Source: DASZVP01 sp035546935 (GTDB taxonomy: Bacteria > Patescibacteriota > Saccharimonadia > Saccharimonadales > UBA4665). From it: DNA of 64,000 bases. Numbering within the stretch: the stretch's first letter is position 1; every line of letters starts with the position of its first letter. This document shows, one piece after another, positions 7,832-16,829 of the stretch. Under the pieces are notes generated by a model. The model made no database searches and was not told the DNA's origin. It was given only the letters and a program-made list of their open reading frames with translations. Position numbers and translations under genes: made by a program. Location of the stretch: contig DASZVP010000002.1 in NCBI GenBank assembly GCA_035546935.1, positions 62,001 through 126,000 on the forward strand, written 5' to 3'.

Positions 7832-8998
7832 ATGAAAAATGTACTTATCGAAGTTGACCACGTAAACAAGCATTTCATTTTGCCTAGCACCAAAGCAAAT
7901 AGCCTCAAACAGCTAGTGCTTGGAGCCGTCAAGAAGCGTAAAAACAAACGCTTTGATGCTCTAAAGGACATTTCATTTCAAGTAAATGAAGGCGATTTCT
8001 TGGGCATCGTTGGTCGTAACGGTTCTGGTAAAAGCACCTTATTAAAAATGCTTGCCGGAGTTTATACGCCAAATGAGGGCAAGATCACTGTCAATGGCTC
8101 ACTAACACCGTTCATCGAACTAGGTGTTGGCTTTAACCCCGAGCTCAGCGGCCGCGAAAATGTTTTTTTGAACGGTGCGTTGCTGGGCTTTACACACAAA
8201 CAAATGGCGGTTATGTATCAGGATATTGTCGACTTTGCCGAGCTTGAGCAGTTCATGGACCAAAAACTTAAAAACTATAGTAGTGGTATGCAGGTGCGTC
8301 TGGCATTCTCGATTGCCATTCGAGCCCACAGCGATATTTTGCTTATCGATGAAGTTTTAGCTGTGGGTGACGAGGCTTTTCAGCGCAAGTGTTTCAATTA
8401 CTTTGACGAACTTAAGAGGAATAACAAAACCGTCATTTTAGTCACACACGACATGGGTGCTGTCGAACGTTTCTGTAACCGTGCAATTTTTATTGAAGAC
8501 GGCGTGATTAAGCTGGAAGGCAAACCACACTTAGTAGCGGCTGCATATAGCCGTAGCAACGATGAAAGCTACAACAAAGCCCAAGAAAAAGAGGAGCGCA
8601 AGAACCGCAAAGAAGCACCATTTGACATTGAATTACTAACTGAAGACGGCGTGCCTAGTCGCATGTTTGGTTCGGGCGACACAATGATCGTACGCCTAAC
8701 TTGGGGGCATGAAAATGTTGGCTCGGGTGGGGTCGCGCTGTTTTGTGAAGGTGGTGAATACGTCTTTGGCCCCAACACATATCAGGATAAGTTCAAACTC
8801 ACCAAGCCCAACAGCCTGGACTATGTAGTAGAGCTTAACCTCAATGAAGGCCAATATTTTGTGAAAGCCGGGATTAATGGCAAAAACGATTTTGACCGCA
8901 TAGCTTTCATAGAAGAAGGGCCACACTTTACAATATCACGCGATCAATCATCACCACGCTGGGGCGGCATCACCAAGTTGAAATACCACTGGCGTTAG
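7832..8998 (+). CDS. ABC exporter ATPase with C-terminal glycan-binding domain (Wzt/TagH-like)
   Basis: Powers the exporter encoded just upstream. Walker A GRNGSGKST is at about 61-69, the signature YSSGMQVRLAFS follows, and Walker B is ILLIDEVLAVGDEAF. Of the 388 residues, the last about 130 (after a KEERKNRKEAP linker) form an extra domain with beta-rich sequence. In Wzt proteins such a domain reads the finished chain end and licenses export. Its presence suggests export of a chain with a defined non-reducing end. The stop codon interlocks with that of the convergent glycosyltransferase (TTAG at 8995-8998). Confidence 0.9.
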   Translation: MKNVLIEVDHVNKHFILPSTKANSLKQLVLGAVKKRKNKRFDALKDISFQVNEGDFLGIVGRNGSGKSTLLKMLAGVYTPNEGKITVNGSLTPFIELGVGFNPELSGRENVFLNGALLGFTHKQMAVMYQDIVDFAELEQFMDQKLKNYSSGMQVRLAFSIAIRAHSDILLIDEVLAVGDEAFQRKCFNYFDELKRNNKTVILVTHDMGAVERFCNRAIFIEDGVIKLEGKPHLVAAAYSRSNDESYNKAQEKEERKNRKEAPFDIELLTEDGVPSRMFGSGDTMIVRLTWGHENVGSGGVALFCEGGEYVFGPNTYQDKFKLTKPNSLDYVVELNLNEGQYFVKAGINGKNDFDRIAFIEEGPHFTISRDQSSPRWGGITKLKYHWR

Positions 8999-11208
8999 CC
9001 AAGTATTTTTTTGAGCATAGCTGTAGCTTCGTCGAGCGAGAAGTGTTTTTCGAGCACGGTTTTGGCATTCGTTTGAATTGTCTGCCAAAGCAAAGGGTCT
9101 TTATACAGCTTTACAACCTGTGTAGCAAAAGTTTTGGCATCGTCAGCCAACAAGCCGCTGACACCATCTTGGATATGCATGCCCTCGGCTGCAATGGACG
9201 ATGTAACTGACGGCAAGCCATATTCAATGGCTTGGCCAACCTTGCCCTTTACGCCCGCACCGTAGCGCAACGGAGCCACGAACACCCGTGATTTCATAAG
9301 TAAGGAAGCCAATTCCTCATCGCTCAAGTAACCATCAACAATGATGTTTTTGCCCTGGAGGTCTTTCTGTAAACTGTCGGGCATATTTGCGCCCACCACA
9401 TGGAGCTTTACGTCGGGCAATTCCTTGAGTACAACCGGGAAAATATCTTTGACAAACCACTTAATACTGTCACGGTTCGGCAAGTGTGCATAGTTTCCGA
9501 CAAACAATATGTCATGGCGGTCATTGAAGCCTTTTTTGTAAGCTTCAGGACGTAGTTCATGAATGTTGGAGACAATATATATATTGGCATCGATGGCTTC
9601 CTCTTGGAGTTTTTCGACCTCTAGGGTACTAACGACCAATGTCGCGTCAGTGCGCTCCATAAGACCCAGTTCCAGCACACGAAACCATTTGGACTGCTCA
9701 AGCAGCGCTTCGGCATTGGAAGTTTCAATCTCAGCCTGACGGGCTAAGCGCAGGAAGTGCAGATCAACCGTGTCATAAATTAATTTTGCGTTTGTGAATA
9801 GAGATTTACAAACGTTAATGTATTTAGCGCAAATCTCAGGACGCGACATGATGACTGCGTCATAGAAATGCGCATAGTGTTTTGCAAACTGTATAAAATC
9901 AACTGATCCATACACAACCTCAACGCCCATTTGCTGTAGGTTGCTGGCATAGGGCTCAATTTTCTTGAGGTTGTTAGGCCAAAAAGTGACCTTGTAGCCG
10001 AGTGATTGCAAACCGCGTATCATAGCCACCATGCGCACAGATCCCGAGTCTTTGTCGGGGGTGGGCAAGGCTTCTTCAATAATAAGTGCTAATTTGTCAC
10101 CGGATCGGTCACGACCAAGGTAGTAATCGCCGGGCGATACATGATCACCCTTTAGTTCTTTGTCCCAACGCTTCAAGAATTTTTCACGGTTGATCTCCTG
10201 ATACTTCTTGAAACCAATGTTAAGATTTGTGCCAGCTGTGCCCCCTTCAATGTGATACAAAACAGATTTGGGCTGGTATAAAACCCGTAGACCGGCTTTG
10301 CGCACTTTGAAGCTGAGATCGGTATCTTCGTAATAAGCGGGTTGATATAGCTTATCGAAGCCACCAAAGTCCTCGAATAGTTTTTTGCGTATGATAATGC
10401 TGGCGCCGGAGCAATAATCTACCTCTCGCACATAATTGTATTGGTAAGAGTCGGCTTGATCGAATTTACCATAGTTCAGTCCGGTACCGTCTTGGAAAAT
10501 AACACCGCCAGCCTCTTGTAATAAACCATTCGGATAAACGATTTTTGACCCAACCAAGCCAACAGCTGAATCGTTAGAAATAGTTGCAAATAATTCGTAC
10601 AGCCAATCTGGTGTCACTTCAGTGTCATTGTTCAAAAATACCAAATATTCACCTTTGGCGGCGGGCACACCGGAGTTGCAACCACCAACAAAGCCTAAGT
10701 TTTCATCGTTGCGAACATAGGTAAGACCAGAAACATTTTCTAATAGAGTGGTTTCGTCGGCAGAAGCGTTATCGACAACAATGATTTGTGCCGGGACGCG
10801 TGGGTCTTCGTTGCGAGCTAGCGATTCAAGACAAGAAACAGTCATCTCGGCTTTATTGAAGGCCGGGATAATAATGCTGACTATTGGCTTGGCGACGGGC
10901 TGGAAGCGTATGTTCTCCACACGCTGTTTACTTACCGGTTCAGCAGTAGTCGCCGTAGAAGCTGAGCGGTGCGCCACTTTCTTTAAGCCGCTAGCTTTAG
11001 ATTTGGCCTTGCGAGCTATGTGCCTAACTTTCACCAAATGCTTCTTAAGGCCTGGGCGATCTTTGATTTTGTTGTCTAACTTACGCGCCAGCGCAACAAG
11101 GTAGGTATCTGTAACTTGAACTTTGTCACCAGCACCTGGATCTCCAAACGACAATAAACCGAGCTTCTCCTTAGCGGTATAGAAATTACTATCGGTCTTT
11201 TTTGACAT
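8995..11208 (-). CDS. Two-domain glycosyltransferase: GT2 fused to GT4
   Basis: 737 residues from the ATG at 11208. That start reads MSKKTDSNFYTAKEK and overlaps the end of the upstream gene by 20 bases. After a basic linker, a GT2 domain (about 100-340) shows VSIIIPAFNKAEMT, VVDNASADETT, VFLNNDTEVTPDWL and YYEDTDLSFKVRKAG. A GT-B/GT4 domain (about 370-737) shows VSNIHELRP, ILFVGNYAHLPNRDSIKWFV and a C-terminal VAPLRYGAGVKGKVGQAIEY motif. Such fusions let one protein add two sugars in sequence. Both catalytic halves appear intact; specificity is unknown. Confidence 0.88.
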   Translation of the reverse strand: MSKKTDSNFYTAKEKLGLLSFGDPGAGDKVQVTDTYLVALARKLDNKIKDRPGLKKHLVKVRHIARKAKSKASGLKKVAHRSASTATTAEPVSKQRVENIRFQPVAKPIVSIIIPAFNKAEMTVSCLESLARNEDPRVPAQIIVVDNASADETTLLENVSGLTYVRNDENLGFVGGCNSGVPAAKGEYLVFLNNDTEVTPDWLYELFATISNDSAVGLVGSKIVYPNGLLQEAGGVIFQDGTGLNYGKFDQADSYQYNYVREVDYCSGASIIIRKKLFEDFGGFDKLYQPAYYEDTDLSFKVRKAGLRVLYQPKSVLYHIEGGTAGTNLNIGFKKYQEINREKFLKRWDKELKGDHVSPGDYYLGRDRSGDKLALIIEEALPTPDKDSGSVRMVAMIRGLQSLGYKVTFWPNNLKKIEPYASNLQQMGVEVVYGSVDFIQFAKHYAHFYDAVIMSRPEICAKYINVCKSLFTNAKLIYDTVDLHFLRLARQAEIETSNAEALLEQSKWFRVLELGLMERTDATLVVSTLEVEKLQEEAIDANIYIVSNIHELRPEAYKKGFNDRHDILFVGNYAHLPNRDSIKWFVKDIFPVVLKELPDVKLHVVGANMPDSLQKDLQGKNIIVDGYLSDEELASLLMKSRVFVAPLRYGAGVKGKVGQAIEYGLPSVTSSIAAEGMHIQDGVSGLLADDAKTFATQVVKLYKDPLLWQTIQTNAKTVLEKHFSLDEATAMLKKILG

Positions 11209-13684
11209 CTTCTTCGTAATCCTCGTCATCGTAATCGGGCATGAAGCCTTCTCGTTTTAGCGCTCGCAAGTGGTGTTTCGGCAGTTTGCCGAATGCCCAT
11301 GTACTGACTTTGTTGTTCGCTCTTGCAGTATAGTACAAAAAGTCCTCTGTTGGGTTGTCCGAAGCCTGATACCACGGCTCATGTTTAGCTACGTACTTAC
11401 CACCAGTACGAGCACTTGGCCCCAAGAACCACCAAGTGTAGGGTCGATACAGCGCCAGTGTGGTATCAATATCAGCCGCATATACATCTTTTTCTAGCAG
11501 TAACGATTTATCCCAAAATCGCTGCTCCCACGCAATCACATGTTCTTTTAGGTTAAAGTTGTCCGGAAGATCATCTATCCGCAAACCAAAACCAACCTTA
11601 TTTACATCAGGATATTTGTTGAGCAACTCAACAAAGTACTCAAGCGCATCCTTAGGGCAGGACTTATCAGGAATAATGTCGGGGTCAGTAACTATATAAG
11701 GCATGTCTTTAGCTGCGAAACGGACGCCAAAACTTTCCCAAGGCGATTTGTGCATTCCATTGCGACCGAGTTGAACGACTTGATGTTTAGTCTCACTAAA
11801 GTATTTGAGCAACGGCGGATAAGCGGAATCATTATCGACAAACATAATGCGGGTGTGTCCTGTTGATTCAAGCCATTTCACCAGCTTCATTAGGGGGTCG
11901 TAGCGATCGCGTGTGTTGATAACTGTCGGAATTCGGTTGCTATACACTAATTTTTCTTTTGGCTCCATCGCTGTTACCTGGTGCCGTCTTAACGGTTTTG
12001 TGCTCAGGCTGTAGGCAAGTTTGATAAATATCATAATGTGTAGAGAGATGAGTATTCGCTTAAGATTCCAACGCACGGGCCAAGTAATAATGGGGTATTT
12101 TTCAGGGTGAATAACACCCGGTTCCACGCCAAACCAGCGATTGATTGGTAAAGCGCCAACTTTATGGCAGTGGGCAATTGATTCGCCAAGCATGTCGGCC
12201 AGTACAGAGCTGTCGAGCTGGTACAAGTGGCTATTATCAGCCAGGAAGTGCACTAAAAAAGTCTTCTTGAGAGACATGATAGTGTATTTGCCTCCCAAGA
12301 ATTGCCGACGACTTAAGTAGCGTGAAGACTGTTGTCTCGAAACTACCGCAGCCAATTCTTGGCCCGTCATTGAGGTGTAAATATCTTTAATTAAGTGTGC
12401 CAATTCGGCTGATGCAGCGCCCGAAAGCGCATCATTTAAAAAAGCATCAGTGCCAAGCATCAAAACATCATAATTAGAGGTCATCATAAAGAAATCGAGC
12501 GGGCGCATATCAAACAGATCTTTATCCACAATATTGGCTATGCGCATCAAAGAACCGGTCTGGGGAACCTTGATTCGTTTCTTGGATACCACAATAACTT
12601 CGGCTGGTTTAAGCGCTGTGCGGCTTAAGCGTTCTAGGTTTTGAGCAAGTCTTGTCTCCTGTGATTTTGTGATCGTAGTGGCGTCGATTAAAATGCTTAC
12701 CGGCAAAGGGTTATCAATATAGAACTGATCATTGATAGAAAACCCAGGATTTATTGATAGCGTGCGTTGGCGGTCGCGCAAAGTTAATGGCAGGCGCCAT
12801 AGGTTATAAAAGAATGCCATAACACGTGCTTTGTGGATGTAGTCGCTCTTTTGCAGATGACCAAAATTCTTCAGATAGATCTTGAGAGAACGGCGAAAAT
12901 TGCGGTAGTAGGTTTTTTTGAAAAGCTTTAGTGAGGCACTGTCAAAGTTTTTTACAGCAAATAGATATTGGTTTTTGAGCATGAAAAAGTAATACATGTA
13001 CTTTTTGTCTTTCGTAGAAGCACCATGCTTGTGCCAAAGAAATACTTTAGGGTCGTAAATAATTTTCCAGCCGTAGCGACGGAAACGACTAAACAAATCA
13101 GTCTCTTCATAGTAGGCAAAAAAGCGCTTATCGAAATACCCGCACTGCTCAATTGCCTTCCGTCGAATCAGCACGCATGCACCGGAAATATTACTAACCT
13201 CACGCAGTTCGTCGTCGTCTTTTTCGTAAGTCGTAACTTCGGCAGTCACAGGGTCGATACGCTGATGCGAGAAAAAATGTGCGCCTTGGTGAGCCCAATC
13301 GTCATCGAGCATATACGAGCGACCACCAACCACGGCAATTTTGGGATCACTCTGCATGGTCTCAACGGCTTGGCTAATGGCTTTTGTATCTAGCTCGGCG
13401 TCATTGTTCAGTAGCAATATAAAGTCACCATCACAATGAGGGTAGGCGCTTAACTGGCCACCCGTAAAGCCCAAGTTCTGTTTATTAACAACGAGTTTTT
13501 TTGTTCCTGGGAAAATTGCATCTTCCAAAGCTGCCAAAGAATCGGCTGATGATTCATTATCAACCAGGATCAGCTCAATATTTTTATAGGTAGACTCGCC
13601 AAGGCTTGCGATACATTTGAGGGTGTCCTCAGTGCCGCGCCAATTTAAAACAACGACCGAAACCAGCGGTTGTGTTTTGCTCAT
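11189..13684 (-). CDS. Large GT2 glycosyltransferase with second glycosyltransferase-like C-terminal domain
   Basis: 831 residues. The N-terminal domain (about 1-260) is a GT2 enzyme: VSVVVLNWRGTEDT, LVDNESSADS, LLLNNDAELDT and FFAYYEETDLFSRFRR. The middle (about 320-560) has no motif I recognise. The C-terminal domain (about 585-831) looks like a second GT-A-type fold: TVINTRDRYDPLMKLVKWL, MFVDNDSAYP, and YIVTDPDIIPD in the place of a DxD motif. It precedes the GT2-GT4 fusion with a 20-base overlap, so the two are probably co-translated and act on the same glycan. Confidence 0.85.
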   Translation of the reverse strand: MSKTQPLVSVVVLNWRGTEDTLKCIASLGESTYKNIELILVDNESSADSLAALEDAIFPGTKKLVVNKQNLGFTGGQLSAYPHCDGDFILLLNNDAELDTKAISQAVETMQSDPKIAVVGGRSYMLDDDWAHQGAHFFSHQRIDPVTAEVTTYEKDDDELREVSNISGACVLIRRKAIEQCGYFDKRFFAYYEETDLFSRFRRYGWKIIYDPKVFLWHKHGASTKDKKYMYYFFMLKNQYLFAVKNFDSASLKLFKKTYYRNFRRSLKIYLKNFGHLQKSDYIHKARVMAFFYNLWRLPLTLRDRQRTLSINPGFSINDQFYIDNPLPVSILIDATTITKSQETRLAQNLERLSRTALKPAEVIVVSKKRIKVPQTGSLMRIANIVDKDLFDMRPLDFFMMTSNYDVLMLGTDAFLNDALSGAASAELAHLIKDIYTSMTGQELAAVVSRQQSSRYLSRRQFLGGKYTIMSLKKTFLVHFLADNSHLYQLDSSVLADMLGESIAHCHKVGALPINRWFGVEPGVIHPEKYPIITWPVRWNLKRILISLHIMIFIKLAYSLSTKPLRRHQVTAMEPKEKLVYSNRIPTVINTRDRYDPLMKLVKWLESTGHTRIMFVDNDSAYPPLLKYFSETKHQVVQLGRNGMHKSPWESFGVRFAAKDMPYIVTDPDIIPDKSCPKDALEYFVELLNKYPDVNKVGFGLRIDDLPDNFNLKEHVIAWEQRFWDKSLLLEKDVYAADIDTTLALYRPYTWWFLGPSARTGGKYVAKHEPWYQASDNPTEDFLYYTARANNKVSTWAFGKLPKHHLRALKREGFMPDYDDEDYEEDVKKDR

Positions 13685-13726
13685 ATTCTCTTAAAATTAT
13701 AGCACAATAACAGATCTGAAACGGGT

Positions 13727-16165
13727 CTAAAACCAGGAGGAGCCCTGGCTCAGGCTGTAGAAAAGATCAGAGGAAACAGGTGTGACGTCAGAGAAGTCAG
13801 TGCCACCCAAAGATTTGTAGCGAGCATATGAAAGTAAGTGGGTTGCGCCCGAATCGACATAGTAGACATTTTGGCCATTGTCGATACGGATGAACTTGCT
13901 GGCGTTGTAGCTGCGTGGCATGTTAGCAATGTACCAAGAGTTAATCTGGTTTGGCCCGCCAGGTAAATTGTATGCTGAGACGTACGAAGGTGGCACAAGG
14001 CGTTTTTGGCCATTGTAAAACAGCCAGACATTGCTCGATCCATCAATCGCGTAGGGTAGGACCGAGGGCTCAGTTACTAGGTAATTCAGGCTCTGTTGAT
14101 TGATGGTGCGGACGTTGTTAAAACTCAAACCAAGGTTGTTGAACATGTAGGCAGTAGGAATATTGCTCTTTTCGCCGTTGTGCGTGATCAAGTACACAGA
14201 TGGGCTCGAACCAGTTTTTACCAATAGGCCAGCCGGCAAGATTGTGACGCCTTGGCTGGGGAAGAGATTATCGGCGGTATTTTGTGCCAACAAGACAACT
14301 TGATTGCTTGTGTAGCCGTAAGCATTAAAGTCCGAGCTATATTGGAACCACAAAGCTTGTTTGCCCATACCGGCATAGACAGCACCAGGACTGCTGTAGG
14401 TCTGAAAGAGTAGCCGGTCAGCAGAACTGGAAGTTGTCGCCAAAAGATTGAGGAGCAGAGAAGGCGCCGTATTAAAATCGCCTGCAGTGTAACCTGAGTT
14501 GGTTAATTGAGCTGGGCTGAGCGCAATCTTTTGTGATCGATCAAGAATGTAATTATTACCTGAGCCATCATTTGCCCGCAATGTTAGAGCAGTGGGACTT
14601 GCAAGAGTAAATTTAGAAATCAGGCTGGAAGGCAGCTGGTCTTTGTTGAGAGTCAGGCTCTTGTTTAGGGCCGAAGATATGCTGTACATGCTAGTCCCCC
14701 CGGTGTTAACTATGCCCGTTTGATCGGCGTCTGTGGCAGTCACGATGGTGCCTGGCTTCACGTACGGTATACCGTCGGGGAACAGGCTCAATACAGTAGG
14801 CCCAGCATCGGCGGGGGCGCCAGAGAAACTGTAATAGTTCCAGGCGTTTTGGTCAGCAATGTAGCGTTTGACCGGGCCGCTTTCGATTGAATATGCGTAT
14901 GGTGTTAGGCTACCTACATCATGCAAGAGCAAGCTAGCTTGGTTGCCAACCCAGAAGTAGTTGTTGAATAGATATCCATCCAGGACAGTTACTGCTGGTG
15001 ATCCATAGGATTGGTAAACGCTGGAACTTATGTAGTGTAGCCCACCGTAAGCGTAGTAATAGACATTGGGGCTGGTACCAAAACTTACGAGTGCGTTTAG
15101 TGATTGAGAAGTGTTGTGTGCCTGAACGTAGCTGTCATCTACAGCTTGAAAAGATGTAATACGCCAGTTTATGCCATAACCCAAATCTTTCAGCTGTACA
15201 GACGATGTAATGTAGATAAGACTATTATTGGCGCCACGTATATAAAACTTTCCTGTTTGATTGTCGCGGACTAATGGGTTGCGATCGTAAGTGGGACCAA
15301 ACCAAGAGTTGAAAATGTTCACGAAACTTTGATTACCCGAAAAGTGTGGTGTGTACCAATACAGCGCGGCCGTACCACCGCTTTCAATCTGTATGCTGGT
15401 GTTATCGATGGTGTATGAGCCGTCATAGTACGATGACGCACCACTCGGACAGCGCTGCCAAGTACCTTGTGTCATGGGGCCACCATAACAACTCTGGGGG
15501 TCGTCGGAATTGTTCCAGTTACCCTTAACTACCGCCCAATTTATATTTCCTTCTGAGCGTTGTTCACCAAAGCGTAATAGCCAAGCCGCACGAATTACTT
15601 GTTGAGAAAAGCCGGCTTTGGCCGCAGAGTTTACACAGGTGGCAGAAGCAGTTGTTTGAGGTACGCCGTTGCGCTCATAAAGGCTAAGACCGCTATAGCT
15701 GTAAACTGTGCCTCCGTCAGGACAACCATAACCTACTGCCGCAGCGTATTTATTCTGGTCGCCATTATTGCAGTAGCCATAAAAGTTATTACGGCCGGTC
15801 ACTAAACTTTGCTCTTTTTCTAGCGTAGCCAAAATAACCTGCGGGTTTAAGCCGTAAGCTTGAGCAGCATCATAGATAACTTGTCCAGCACTTACATAAC
15901 CACCGTACTGGAACCCGTTGGTCGGATTGTACCCCGTCGGATCAATAGCCAAAAAGCCGTTATTGGTGCTAATACAGCTGTCGTGAAAGGAATTCAAAAA
16001 AGCGTTAATGTCTGAAGCAGACATAGTATTTACATCGTCGAAGGTGCTATCGTCAATTAATAAATTTTGATTGAATCCAGTATCGGCTTGTGCTGTCTGA
16101 AAAGGCAGCGCAAGACCCAACGCTGTGCTTAGCACCAAAGCAACTATAAACAAGCGCTTTATCAT
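13727..16165 (-). CDS. Secreted lysozyme-like (transglycosylase-fold) protein with C-terminal repeat modules
   Basis: 812-residue exported protein. Residues 1-27 are a clear signal peptide (MIKRLFIVALVLSTALG..., cleavage likely after AQA). Residues about 30-250 resemble the actinobacterial and saccharibacterial 'hemagglutinin' domain with a lysozyme-like core: GQVIYDAAQAYGLNPQVILA, LEKEQSLVTG (candidate catalytic Glu), VGYGCPDGG and AAWLLRFGEQ. The rest repeats a loose module of about 75-90 residues (for example GSSPSVYLITHNGEK, GSSNVWLFYNGQKRLV, GQNVYYVDSGATHLL). The start at 16165 overlaps the upstream anchored protein by 4 bases. It may cleave or bind peptidoglycan; activity is inferred only. 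Confidence 0.7.
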   Translation of the reverse strand: MIKRLFIVALVLSTALGLALPFQTAQADTGFNQNLLIDDSTFDDVNTMSASDINAFLNSFHDSCISTNNGFLAIDPTGYNPTNGFQYGGYVSAGQVIYDAAQAYGLNPQVILATLEKEQSLVTGRNNFYGYCNNGDQNKYAAAVGYGCPDGGTVYSYSGLSLYERNGVPQTTASATCVNSAAKAGFSQQVIRAAWLLRFGEQRSEGNINWAVVKGNWNNSDDPQSCYGGPMTQGTWQRCPSGASSYYDGSYTIDNTSIQIESGGTAALYWYTPHFSGNQSFVNIFNSWFGPTYDRNPLVRDNQTGKFYIRGANNSLIYITSSVQLKDLGYGINWRITSFQAVDDSYVQAHNTSQSLNALVSFGTSPNVYYYAYGGLHYISSSVYQSYGSPAVTVLDGYLFNNYFWVGNQASLLLHDVGSLTPYAYSIESGPVKRYIADQNAWNYYSFSGAPADAGPTVLSLFPDGIPYVKPGTIVTATDADQTGIVNTGGTSMYSISSALNKSLTLNKDQLPSSLISKFTLASPTALTLRANDGSGNNYILDRSQKIALSPAQLTNSGYTAGDFNTAPSLLLNLLATTSSSADRLLFQTYSSPGAVYAGMGKQALWFQYSSDFNAYGYTSNQVVLLAQNTADNLFPSQGVTILPAGLLVKTGSSPSVYLITHNGEKSNIPTAYMFNNLGLSFNNVRTINQQSLNYLVTEPSVLPYAIDGSSNVWLFYNGQKRLVPPSYVSAYNLPGGPNQINSWYIANMPRSYNASKFIRIDNGQNVYYVDSGATHLLSYARYKSLGGTDFSDVTPVSSDLFYSLSQGSSWF

Positions 16166-16740
16166 GACGACACCTGCAGTTTTAGAGAATCGGTAGCTGT
16201 TTGCGTTTGACCGTTGAGCGTAACAGTAGCAGTTATTTTCCAGGTGCCAGGGTACAAACCAATATCTTGCAAGTCCCAATCCCAGTAGGCGTTTCCTTCG
16301 TTATCTGTTGTTCTAGCTTCGAGCGATTTGGTCGTACTGCCATTTGTAAATGTAATTGTGCAGGTGGCTCCCGGTGTAGTGGTGCAGACAGAAGTTTCAT
16401 GAGGACCTGGGCTGCCAGTTAAGCCCGGGGAGTGGTTGCTTACAAAATTTCCAATGGGCGCAACTAGAGCCGTTGAAGTATTTGAAGGGTTTTTATAGCC
16501 ACCTGCCGAGGCTGGCGGTACGGTCTCTGACCCAGAAGAATTATTTGCGCTCCCAGGCTCACCCTTGCTTTCATTAACAGAGGCTCCGCCTTTTGTTGGA
16601 CTAGTAGCGGGGGTCATGGGCTTTTTGTGAAAAATGTGTGTTGCGCCGGTAAGCTCAAGAAAAACAAACACCAAACCCACACCGGCTAGCACCAACAAGC
16701 CGGCTCTGAGTATATGTACTTTCGTTCGGACTTTATTCAC
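16162..16740 (-). CDS. Membrane-anchored protein with extracellular Ig-like domain (unknown function)
   Basis: 192 residues. One membrane helix lies at about 12-32 (AGLLVLAGVGLVFVFLELTG). It is followed by a Ser/Gly/Thr-rich spacer (about 45-100) and a compact beta domain (about 105-192) with TWKITATVTLNGQTQTATDS, resembling a bacterial Ig-like fold, and a close Cys pair (CTTTPGATC). The start is a GTG at 16740; a TAAAAT box lies six bases before it, so it may be leaderless. It is coupled to the lysozyme-like gene by an ATGA overlap, which suggests the two form a surface pair. Confidence 0.6.
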   Translation of the reverse strand: MNKVRTKVHILRAGLLVLAGVGLVFVFLELTGATHIFHKKPMTPATSPTKGGASVNESKGEPGSANNSSGSETVPPASAGGYKNPSNTSTALVAPIGNFVSNHSPGLTGSPGPHETSVCTTTPGATCTITFTNGSTTKSLEARTTDNEGNAYWDWDLQDIGLYPGTWKITATVTLNGQTQTATDSLKLQVSS

Positions 16741-16829
16741 GTTTTTATTTTAGCTTTTACCCCCTATATTTTACCATAAATAATCAAACACGGTCTTTAC
16801 CATGCAGCAGTTGAGGGCGCTGGCTAAAT

